The notes under the pieces were generated by a model that was not told the DNA's origin, did no database searches, and saw nothing but the letters and a program-made list of their open reading frames with translations. Shown one piece after another: positions 1 to 6,281 of a DNA stretch of 9,074 nt. Position numbers and translations under genes: made by a program. The DNA comes from ZLKRG08 sp046048895 (GTDB lineage Bacteria; Actinomycetota; Actinomycetes; Nanopelagicales; Nanopelagicaceae). Location of the stretch: positions 1 to 9,074 of the forward strand of contig JBJOFF010000027.1 of assembly GCA_046048895.1 (NCBI GenBank), written 5' to 3'. How positions within the stretch are numbered: the stretch's first letter is position 1; each line of letters begins with the position of its first letter.

Positions 1-1022
1 TGCAATTGGTTGATATCGCTAAGCACTTTGGCCCAGTAAAAGCGCTTGATGGATTAACTTTAGATATCGCCAAAGGTGAGTTTGTTGCGCTTCTTGGACC
101 TTCAGGTTGCGGTAAGACCACAGCGCTACGTGCCTTAGCTGGTCTTCAAGAGCTAGATCGCGGCCAAATCATTGTTGATGGAAAAGAGATTACTTTCACT
201 GCGCCAAATAAGCGCAATATGGGTATGGTCTTCCAGGCATACTCACTATTTCCGCATATGACGGCTCGTGAAAATGTTGAATATGGTTTGAAATTAAAGG
301 CACACAAAACTTCGGCTGATAAGCGCGCTGATCGTTCAGGTGAATTGCTCGAATTAGTTGGTCTCTCAACTCACTCAAATCATTATCCTCATCAAATGTC
401 TGGTGGTCAGCAGCAGCGTATTGCGCTTGCGCGCGCTTTGGCTATCTCGCCGCAAGTTTTGCTGCTTGATGAGCCGCTATCTGCGCTCGATGCAAAGGTG
501 CGCACTCAGCTACGCGATGAAATCCGCCGTATTCAACTAGAACTTGGCACCACCACTCTGTTCGTGACTCACGATCAGGAAGAAGCGCTGGGTATTGCAG
601 ATCGAGTTGGCGTTATGCGCAACGGCCTGCTTGAACAAATTGCTTCTCCTGCCGAACTTTATGATCGCCCTGCAACTTCATTCGTTGCAGAGTTCGTGGG
701 ACTTACCAATCAAGTAAAAGTTAAAGTTGCTAACGGTAAGTTCACTGCTTTTGGCACTGAACTTACCGCGCTACCAGGATCAGTAACTTCTGGTGAAGGC
801 GTGGCGTTGATTCGCCCAGAATCTCTAACTGTGAAAGCAAGCAAGAGCGGTGATGGTCGCGTAGTTGCAACCTCATTCTTAGGTTCTATCTGCCGAGTAA
901 TGGTTAGTTTGCCAGATGGCAGCCGAATCAATGCACAGATGGAATCGCAAGATGCAGCAGGGCTACTTCCGGGCACCGCAGTAGATGTCAGCGCTGATAA
1001 ATTCGCAGTCTTCGTTAAGTAA
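1..1022 (+). CDS. ABC transporter ATP-binding protein, PotA/FbpC-like (5' end outside window)
   Basis: Cytoplasmic ATPase that should power an ABC importer. Numbering from the TTG at position 6, the visible motifs are Walker A GPSGCGKTT (31-39), Q-loop Gln77, signature MSGGQ (131-135), Walker B VLLLDEP (151-157), D-loop SALD (159-162) and switch His189. A C-terminal regulatory part from about residue 235 contains the 'ALIRPE' stretch typical of a TOBE domain. The layout and the 'GMVFQAYSLFPHMTARENV' region fit the polyamine/iron/phosphonate (POPT) ATPase group; the true substrate is unknown. The frame stays open to the window edge (CAA at 3-5), and proteins of this family usually have a few residues before this point, so the real start is probably upstream and the TTG is not a convincing start. 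The permease and binding-protein genes are presumably upstream. The stop lies one base before the next gene, so the two are probably co-transcribed. Confidence 0.9.
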   Translation, partial: QLVDIAKHFGPVKALDGLTLDIAKGEFVALLGPSGCGKTTALRALAGLQELDRGQIIVDGKEITFTAPNKRNMGMVFQAYSLFPHMTARENVEYGLKLKAHKTSADKRADRSGELLELVGLSTHSNHYPHQMSGGQQQRIALARALAISPQVLLLDEPLSALDAKVRTQLRDEIRRIQLELGTTTLFVTHDQEEALGIADRVGVMRNGLLEQIASPAELYDRPATSFVAEFVGLTNQVKVKVANGKFTAFGTELTALPGSVTSGEGVALIRPESLTVKASKSGDGRVVATSFLGSICRVMVSLPDGSRINAQMESQDAAGLLPGTAVDVSADKFAVFVK

Positions 1023-1023
1023 T

Positions 1024-2133
1024 ATGAATTTCGGCAAGATAACCTCAATTGAGAGTTATACAGATGAATTTGTCTGCTTTGTAAAGGTAACTACCGATGA
1101 AGGCCTTGAAGGTTGGGGCCAAACATCCACCTATAACGCGGATATCACGGCGCAAGTTTTACATCGCCAAGTTGCTCCTTGGGTATTGGGGCAAGCTGCA
1201 GATGACATCGGCTGTTTAATAGATCGAGTTGAGGCTAAAGAACATAAATATCCTGGCAGTTATCGCTGCCGCGCAAATGCCGGTCTTGATACTGCGCTCT
1301 GGGATTTGCAAGGTAAAGCGCAGAATAAGCCCGTTGTTGAGTTACTGGGTGGCAAAGTAAAAGCGCTACGCGCATATGCATCTTCAATGAAGCGCGACAT
1401 TACTCCGCAAGATGAAGCCAAGAGATTTGTAGAGCTACGAGATAAATATGGATTTGATGCATTTAAGTGGCGTGTGGGCGCTGAATGCGGAAACGATATT
1501 GATGAATGGCCAGGACGCACTGAAGAAGTAGTACCGGTAGTTTCCAGGGCGCTAGGCGATGGAATTTCAAAGTTAGTTGACGGCAATTCTGGATTCTCAC
1601 CAAAGCGAGCAATCGAAGTGGGCAAACTTCTGCAAGCAGAAGGCATTTCTCACTTTGAAGAACCTTGTAAATATTGGGAGTTGTCAGAAACCAAAGAAGT
1701 AACTGATGCTTTGGAAATTGATGTCACTGGCGGCGAACAAGATTGGGATCTCTCAACTTGGCAGCGAATGATTGATATGCGCGCAGTAGATGTACTACAG
1801 CCAGATGTCATGTATATGGGCGGTATTTGGCGCACTCTCAAAGTCGTAGATATGGCTAAAAAAGCTGGTCTACCAATTACGCCACATAGTGCAAATCTTT
1901 CATTAGTAACAATCTGCACCATGCATCTACTTGGCGCGATTGATAATCCTGGAAAATATCTGGAGTTCTCAATCGAGCAAGAGGATTACTATCCATGGCA
2001 GGTTGGTTTATTTCTTGGCGATCCATTTAAAGTTGAAGCTGGAAAAGTGATGATTCCTTCTGAGCCTGGTTGGGGCGTGACCATAAATCCTGAGTGGTTG
2101 GCAAAAGCCAAGCGACAAGTTAGCCAAAAGTAA
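1024..2133 (+). CDS. Enolase-superfamily enzyme, mandelate racemase subgroup (probable acid-sugar dehydratase or racemase)
   Basis: A 369-residue cytoplasmic TIM-barrel enzyme that should abstract a proton next to a carboxylate with Mg2+ help. The metal ligands fit Asp186 (VDGNSG), Glu212 (FEEP) and Glu238 (TGGEQ), spaced 26/26 as in mandelate racemase (D195/E221/E247). The Asp261 (QPD) and His288 (TPH) pair is 27 apart, like the D270/H297 dyad. The second-strand 'KxK' reads Lys148-Trp-Arg150, so the second Lys is replaced by Arg. The family N-terminal capping domain precedes the barrel. I chose the ATG at 1024 because it follows the ABC stop (TAATATG). An in-frame ATG at 985 would only add 13 residues inside the ABC gene. 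No Shine-Dalgarno site is visible, so coupled translation is likely. Linkage to an importer ATPase suggests it acts on the imported compound. Substrate and reaction are not readable from sequence; acid-sugar dehydration is the commonest activity in this subgroup. Confidence 0.87.
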   Translation: MNFGKITSIESYTDEFVCFVKVTTDEGLEGWGQTSTYNADITAQVLHRQVAPWVLGQAADDIGCLIDRVEAKEHKYPGSYRCRANAGLDTALWDLQGKAQNKPVVELLGGKVKALRAYASSMKRDITPQDEAKRFVELRDKYGFDAFKWRVGAECGNDIDEWPGRTEEVVPVVSRALGDGISKLVDGNSGFSPKRAIEVGKLLQAEGISHFEEPCKYWELSETKEVTDALEIDVTGGEQDWDLSTWQRMIDMRAVDVLQPDVMYMGGIWRTLKVVDMAKKAGLPITPHSANLSLVTICTMHLLGAIDNPGKYLEFSIEQEDYYPWQVGLFLGDPFKVEAGKVMIPSEPGWGVTINPEWLAKAKRQVSQK

Positions 2134-2148
2134 TTAGAATTCCGCGCT

Positions 2149-3033
2149 ATGAAGACCATTCTTGATGCCATCGGAAATACCCCTTTAATTAATATTGAAG
2201 GCATCTGGGTAAAGATGGAGTATCTAAATCCATCTGGCTCTATCAAAGCTCGTATTGCTAAATACATGATTGAAAGAGCTGAAAAAGAGGGGCTTTTAAA
2301 GCCCGGCGATACCATCGTGGAAGCCTCATCTGGCAATACCGGTAATGCGATGTCAATGGTCGCTGCGGTTAAGGGTTACAAGATGTTGGTGGTCATGCCT
2401 ACAGGTTTATCGCAAGAGCGCGTTGCAATCTCCAAAGCATTTGGGGCAGAGGTAAGAGAAATTGGTGATTTCCATGTCAATGATGCGCTTGAAGAGTGCC
2501 GTCGTTTAAGCAAAGAACCAGGTTACTTTGCGCCACAGCAATTTGATAATGAATGGAATGTCAACGAAAACTCTGAGTGGCTGGCGCAAGAGATTTTGAA
2601 GGAGCTTCCATCTAAGCCGCAATTGGTTGTAGGTGGCGTCGGAACCGGTGGCACCATTATCGGTGTAGGTAAAGCGTTTAAAGAAGCAAATCCAGAGTGT
2701 GAAATTTATGCGCTCGAACCTTCTGAGTCTTGCACCATTGCTTGTGGCGAAGTTGAGAAGCATCTAATTGAAGGTATCTCTGATGGATTCGTTCCTGGAA
2801 TTATTCAGCGCCACGAACATGAGATAGATGGATTTGTTCATATTCACTCTAATGATTCCATCGAAGAGATGCGTCGCATAGCCCGCACTCATGGCATCTT
2901 TGTAGGTCCATCATCTGGCGCACATTTAATTGCCGCCAAGAAACTCAAGGAAGAACATAACCTCGAAACGGTAGTTACCTTCTTCTGCGACGAGGGCGAG
3001 AAATATATGAAGGATTACTGGCTCAAGTTTTAG
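2149..3033 (+). CDS. Cysteine synthase family PLP-dependent enzyme (CysK/CBS-like)
   Basis: A 294-residue fold-type II PLP enzyme. The N-terminal IGNTPL motif (8-13), PLP Lys33 in NPSGSIKAR, substrate loop SSGNTGN (60-66), phosphate-binding GTGGT (165-169) and GPSSGA (253-258) are all in the expected order. Family members make cysteine from O-acetylserine (or O-phosphoserine) and sulfide, or run related beta-replacement or elimination reactions. It is somewhat shorter than typical CysK (about 310) because the stretch between IGNTPL and the PLP lysine is short. The residue after the lysine is Ala (KAR), where most CysK proteins have KDR, and the asparagine loop begins SSGN where CysK usually has TSGN, so the exact substrate is less certain. 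It starts 15 bp after the upstream enolase-family gene with no clear Shine-Dalgarno site, so it is probably the last gene of that operon. Its stop is 2 bp from the stop of the convergent TipAS gene. Confidence 0.88.
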   Translation: MKTILDAIGNTPLINIEGIWVKMEYLNPSGSIKARIAKYMIERAEKEGLLKPGDTIVEASSGNTGNAMSMVAAVKGYKMLVVMPTGLSQERVAISKAFGAEVREIGDFHVNDALEECRRLSKEPGYFAPQQFDNEWNVNENSEWLAQEILKELPSKPQLVVGGVGTGGTIIGVGKAFKEANPECEIYALEPSESCTIACGEVEKHLIEGISDGFVPGIIQRHEHEIDGFVHIHSNDSIEEMRRIARTHGIFVGPSSGAHLIAAKKLKEEHNLETVVTFFCDEGEKYMKDYWLKF

Positions 3034-3035
3034 TT

Positions 3036-3428
3036 TTAAGCGCTTTTAGTGGCATTTGCCATGATGGCATCATGAATATATTTAGCAAAGCCTGATTGCT
3101 GCCCTTCGTAGTGAGCGCTGAACCGGGGATCTGCCAAGTACATTGTGGCCAGGCCAGTGTGAATTTCATAAGTACAGTCATACCAATAATCTGAGATTGA
3201 TTTACGATGGGCTTCGGCGCCTGCCATTGCAGCGTCACTATCAGCAGGTAGACCCTGAGCCATCGTCGCCAAAATCAAATTAGTGGCTTCCTGCATGGCT
3301 AATTGAGCCTTAGCGATATCTTCTTTGGAATAACCGGCAAGACGCTGCTGTGATTGCTGATAAGCCTCAGTATCGCCCCAGCGCGCTTTTGCTTCAGCGG
3401 CATATTGATCTTGCATGTCTTGCGTCAT
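3036..3428 (-). CDS. Stand-alone TipAS-type antibiotic/ligand-recognition domain protein
   Basis: A 130-residue, mainly alpha-helical soluble protein. I recognise the TipAS domain from its order of motifs: RWGDTEAYQQSQ (16-27), a YSKED segment (33-37), GLPADSDAAMAGAEAHR (59-75), YWYDC (81-85), and MYLADPRFSAHY (96-107) near the end. In Streptomyces TipA this domain lies after a MerR helix-turn-helix and binds thiopeptide antibiotics; stand-alone relatives such as AlbA bind and sequester drugs. Here there is no DNA-binding domain, and nothing upstream could supply one because the next gene is divergent and only 16 bp away. It may therefore be a drug- or ligand-sequestering protein. Cys85 is the only cysteine; some TipAS domains bind thiopeptides covalently through Cys, but I cannot confirm this residue aligns with it. 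No Shine-Dalgarno site is seen before the ATG; a second ATG occurs at codon 5. Confidence 0.85.
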   Translation of the reverse strand: MTQDMQDQYAAEAKARWGDTEAYQQSQQRLAGYSKEDIAKAQLAMQEATNLILATMAQGLPADSDAAMAGAEAHRKSISDYWYDCTYEIHTGLATMYLADPRFSAHYEGQQSGFAKYIHDAIMANATKSA

Positions 3429-3434
3429 AGTAAA

Positions 3435-3440
3435 AGTTTA
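3435..3440 (-). promoter_or_regulatory. Candidate -10 box for a leaderless TipAS transcript
   Basis: Read on the minus strand, TAAACT lies 6 bases before the TipAS ATG in the 16-bp gap between divergent starts. It matches four of six -10 consensus positions, including the key A at position 2 and T at position 6. That distance would put transcription start at or next to the start codon, and no Shine-Dalgarno site is present. The hexamer is short and no -35 was identified, so this is a weak call. Confidence 0.25.
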
Positions 3441-3444
3441 ACTG

Positions 3445-4365
3445 ATGGCCAATAATTCGCTGGTGCCTGATTTAAGTAATTTTCCACTGACCAAGCCATT
3501 AGCCAATCGTTTTCGCGAAGTGGTCTCTGGTTCTAAAGACGGTACTCCCAAGTGGGCCTTTCAAATGTTAGAGGGCGAAGATGAAGGTTACTTTGGACCG
3601 GAATCTGCAGTTTGGGAAGTTCACGGTTGCGTCTCCACGATTGTCGGTGGAGTACGAGCGCTTTTATTACAGGCCGCACATCCAGCCGCGCTCGCAGGCG
3701 TCGCCGAACACTCTAGATATCAAGAGGATCCTTTAGGTCGTTTGGCTGGTACTACTAAGTGGTTAACCATAACCTCTTTTGGAGCTAAAGAATTTATTGA
3801 AAAAGAAGCGAAACGTGTCAATGAAATGCACTCCCGCGTTACGGGTAGTTATTTAGGTAAAGATGGCGCTCAGCATGAATATGCTGCTAAGCAGAGCGAA
3901 TATTTAATGTGGGTTCATTGCGCATTTACTGATGGATTTTTAAAGACTTATGAAATGTTAGGTTACAAATTTAAAACTTCTGCAGATCAATATGTAAGTG
4001 AATGGGCAGAGAGCGCAGTGCCCCTTGGGCTAACTGATGCGCCTAAATCAGTGGCAGAACTAGAAGCTCGACTAGAGGAATTTCGCGCCAACTCATTGTT
4101 GGCTAATGAGACAACTTTAAATGTTGTTAAGTTCATCATGAAGCCGCCATTTTCTAAATTGGGTTTAATTCCATTTTCCATCTTTGCCTTTGCCGCAGTG
4201 GCTACCTTGGATCCAAGAGATCGCGAGTTACTAGGTTTGAAAAAGCGCAGCCGCATCTGGCTGAAGATTTCCCGTGTAATTCTGGAGTTTTTAAGCGCAA
4301 TTCTTGGCAATGAGTCGCCAAGTCAGAAGTTTGCAAGGCAGCGAATCGCTAGGCTTCGCAAATGA
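3445..4365 (+). CDS. Oxygenase MpaB family protein (DUF2236, rubber-oxygenase-like fold)
   Basis: A 306-residue, mostly helical protein of the MpaB/DUF2236 family, common in actinobacteria. The family signature is clear: AVWEVHG (55-61), GGVRALLLQAAHPAALAGVAEHS (68-90), DPLGRL (95-100), a TTSFG-like segment (TITSFG, 108-113), and WVHCAF (156-161) in the second half. Conserved histidines are at 60, 79, 89, 129 and 158. In latex-clearing protein Lcp, a distant relative, this domain carries a b-type haem, so His residues here may bind a cofactor; that is inference. The true substrate of bacterial family members is mostly unknown. A hydrophobic stretch around 239-254 may be a membrane-associating helix. 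No signal peptide is visible. The ATG at 3445 follows an in-frame TAA at 3439, so it is the first possible ATG; no Shine-Dalgarno site is seen. The stop overlaps the next start in ATGA, indicating coupling to the phosphodiesterase. Confidence 0.82.
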   Translation: MANNSLVPDLSNFPLTKPLANRFREVVSGSKDGTPKWAFQMLEGEDEGYFGPESAVWEVHGCVSTIVGGVRALLLQAAHPAALAGVAEHSRYQEDPLGRLAGTTKWLTITSFGAKEFIEKEAKRVNEMHSRVTGSYLGKDGAQHEYAAKQSEYLMWVHCAFTDGFLKTYEMLGYKFKTSADQYVSEWAESAVPLGLTDAPKSVAELEARLEEFRANSLLANETTLNVVKFIMKPPFSKLGLIPFSIFAFAAVATLDPRDRELLGLKKRSRIWLKISRVILEFLSAILGNESPSQKFARQRIARLRK

Positions 4366-5030
4366 CCCGTGTAATTGCCCATCGTGGATATTCAGCCAAG
4401 TACCCAGAGATGAGCCGTGAAGCATATGAAAATGCCATTCCAGTTAGTGATGGTTTTGAGTGCGATCTGCATCTAACTAGCGATTTAAAACTCTTCTGTT
4501 GGCATGACGACACCATGGACCGAACCTCAAATATGAGCGGTGATGTTCATGAAATGACTTGGGCGCAAATTAGCCAAGCCACCCCTAAGCCAATTCTCTT
4601 TAAAGAGTTCATGGAGATTGCAGGTAGCGCAGGCAAGGATGTATTAATCGAAACCAAACATCCTCAAAAATTTAAAGGTTTATTAGAAGCGCGATTAAAA
4701 GCGGAGCTCGCAGAACTCAATCCTAAAATCGATATGAGTTTTATGTCCTTTGATCCAAAGGCAGTTTGGCGCATGCGTAACTTTCCGGGACGGAAAGTTC
4801 AATTACTCGAACGAAAAGTTTATGTACCGAAATTCTTTGCTGATGTGGTTGCTCCTTACTGCGAAATTGTCACCAAAGATTGGGTAGATGAAGTTCATGC
4901 CAGAGGTCAAGAGATGTATGTCTGGACCGTTAATGATCCAGAGATGGCAATCAAATTAGCTAATTGGGGAGTAAATACTTTGATTAGCGATAATCCGCCG
5001 CTAATTAAAGAGGCTCTAAACCTGAATTAG
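4362..5030 (+). CDS. Glycerophosphodiester phosphodiesterase family protein (UgpQ/GDPD-like)
   Basis: A 222-residue TIM-barrel hydrolase expected to split glycerophosphodiesters (deacylated phospholipid headgroups) into glycerol-3-phosphate and an alcohol, using a divalent metal. Catalytic and metal positions fit the family: His7-Arg8-Gly9 near the N-terminus, Glu33 and Asp35 in FECDLHLTSD, His48 in WHDDTMDRTS, Glu97 and Lys99 in IETKH, and the VWTVND (187-192) plus ISDNP (208-212) motifs at the C-terminal end. The usual PENT motif reads PEMS, keeping Glu16. The length is slightly short for the family (about 240-250) but all core motifs are present. There is no signal peptide, so it is probably cytoplasmic. 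It starts by ATGA overlap with the MpaB-family gene, so both may serve a lipid-related process (inference). Its TAG overlaps the opposite-strand tgt stop in the tetramer TTAG. Confidence 0.9.
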   Translation: MTRVIAHRGYSAKYPEMSREAYENAIPVSDGFECDLHLTSDLKLFCWHDDTMDRTSNMSGDVHEMTWAQISQATPKPILFKEFMEIAGSAGKDVLIETKHPQKFKGLLEARLKAELAELNPKIDMSFMSFDPKAVWRMRNFPGRKVQLLERKVYVPKFFADVVAPYCEIVTKDWVDEVHARGQEMYVWTVNDPEMAIKLANWGVNTLISDNPPLIKEALNLN

Positions 5031-6265
5031 TCGCTAGCTTGGCCAGATTTATGTTTGTAGCGGCCCAAGAATTCTTTTTTTAACTCTTGGAAAGTGCCAT
5101 CTATTAATGCTGCGCGCATCTGATCTACCAATCGCACAATAAAGCGTTCATTGTGAATAGTGGCTAGCGTTGCCGCCACCATCTCTTTAGCGCGGAATAA
5201 GTGATTTAAATAGGCGCGGGTGTAGTTCTGACAGGTGTAGCAGTCGCAGCTCTCGTCGATTGGAAAGAACTCACGTCGGTGTGGACCATTTGAAACGTTA
5301 AAACGCCCCTCCATTGTGTATACGGCAGAGGTGCGGGCAATTCTTGAAGCGAGAACACAATCAAAGGTATCGATACCATTTTCGACACCGACAAAGAGAT
5401 CCTCTGGAGCGCCAATTCCCAGTAAGTGTTTAGGTTTTTCAACTGGCAGCTCTTCATTAACCCATTTAACAATGGTGCCAAGTGAATCTTTATCGAGCGC
5501 ACCACCGATTCCAAAGCCATCGAATTTAATTCCAGAAGATTCGAGCGCACCTAACTCTTGCGCTGCTTGTCTACGTAGATCTTCATATTGCGCACCTTGA
5601 ATCACGCCAAATAGCGCTTGGTAAGGCTTATCGTGACGCAACTCAGTAAGTCGTTTATGTTCATCTAAGCAACGAATCGCCCAGGCATGGGTACGTGCTA
5701 ACGCTTTCTTCTGATAACCACGAGTGTTATGCAAAGTAGTGCACTCATCAAAAGCGAACATAATGTCAGCGCCGATTTTATGTTGGATTTGCATAGAAAT
5801 TTCTGGAGTAAATCGATGCATCGAGCCATCAAGGTGCGATTTAAAAGTTACCCCTTCATCGTCAACATGCGCTAAGCGCTCTTTGTTATCAGCAATCACA
5901 TCATCAGCTCGAAAGGTATCGGCATTCATTGCCAGTACTTTCTTAAAACCAACGCCAAGCGAGAGCACTTGAAAGCCGCCGCTATCGGTAACAGTTGGCC
6001 CATTCCAATTCATAAATTTGGCTAGGCCACCAGCCTCATCCAAAATATCTGGACCTGGTTGTAGATAGAGATGATAGGCATTAGCAAGTAGCGCCTGTGA
6101 ACCCAGTTCACGCATCGATTCTGGCAGGACTGATTTAACTGTAGCTTTGGTGCCAACTGGAATAAATGCGGGAGTCTGAATCTGCCCATGTGGGGTCGAG
6201 ATTGTGCCGACGCGGGCAGCGCCATCAGGCCCTACCTGCTTCTTAATCTCGAATTTAAAACTCAC
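5027..6265 (-). CDS. tgt: tRNA-guanine(34) transglycosylase
   Basis: A 412-residue cytoplasmic enzyme that exchanges guanine at the wobble position of GUN-anticodon tRNAs (Asp, Asn, His, Tyr) for preQ1, on the way to queuosine. Visible are Asp94 in DSGGFQ, Asp173 in FDEC, the nucleophile Asp302 in TFDCV, and the zinc site Cys340-x-Cys342-x2-Cys345 with His371. The spacings from the nucleophile to the zinc ligands match those of the Zymomonas enzyme (D280, C318, C320, C323, H349). The stretch after the nucleophile reads ASRIARTSAVYTMEGR, where many bacteria have PTRNARNG; this resembles actinobacterial forms. The protein is longer than E. coli Tgt (375), partly because of extra residues around 105-135. 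The start is GTG; the first residues (FEIKKQ... TPHGQIQTPAF) fit the family start. No Shine-Dalgarno site precedes it. It lies 16 bp after the M13 peptidase stop, so it is probably the second gene of that operon. No other queuosine gene is in view. Confidence 0.95.
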   Translation of the reverse strand: MSFKFEIKKQVGPDGAARVGTISTPHGQIQTPAFIPVGTKATVKSVLPESMRELGSQALLANAYHLYLQPGPDILDEAGGLAKFMNWNGPTVTDSGGFQVLSLGVGFKKVLAMNADTFRADDVIADNKERLAHVDDEGVTFKSHLDGSMHRFTPEISMQIQHKIGADIMFAFDECTTLHNTRGYQKKALARTHAWAIRCLDEHKRLTELRHDKPYQALFGVIQGAQYEDLRRQAAQELGALESSGIKFDGFGIGGALDKDSLGTIVKWVNEELPVEKPKHLLGIGAPEDLFVGVENGIDTFDCVLASRIARTSAVYTMEGRFNVSNGPHRREFFPIDESCDCYTCQNYTRAYLNHLFRAKEMVAATLATIHNERFIVRLVDQMRAALIDGTFQELKKEFLGRYKHKSGQASD

Positions 6266-6281
6266 AGGGGCAAAGATACCG

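Noticed and set aside
6..8. TTG as the true start of the ABC ATPase
   Set aside because: The frame is open to the window edge and the family usually has extra residues before this point; the start is probably outside the window.
985..1023. Upstream ATG start for the enolase-family gene
   Set aside because: It adds 13 residues that merely read the end of the ABC gene in another frame and match no family N-terminus; the ATG at 1024 directly after the stop is better.
1260..1922. Minus-strand open frames opposite the enolase-family gene
   Set aside because: Their translations are low-information antisense reads of a gene with intact catalytic motifs.
3038..3045. AAGCGCTT palindrome between the convergent CysK-like and TipAS stops as a terminator
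   Set aside because: It is only 8 bp with no loop and a weak T-run, and overlaps the TipAS codons; too little to call a terminator.
4779..4799. 9-bp perfect inverted repeat (AACTTTCCG, 3-base loop, CGGAAAGTT)
   Set aside because: It lies inside the phosphodiesterase coding region with no T-run, and one such repeat is not surprising by chance in 9 kb.
5316..5972. Open frames on the plus strand opposite tgt
   Set aside because: They are antisense to a fully conserved gene and show no recognisable protein features.
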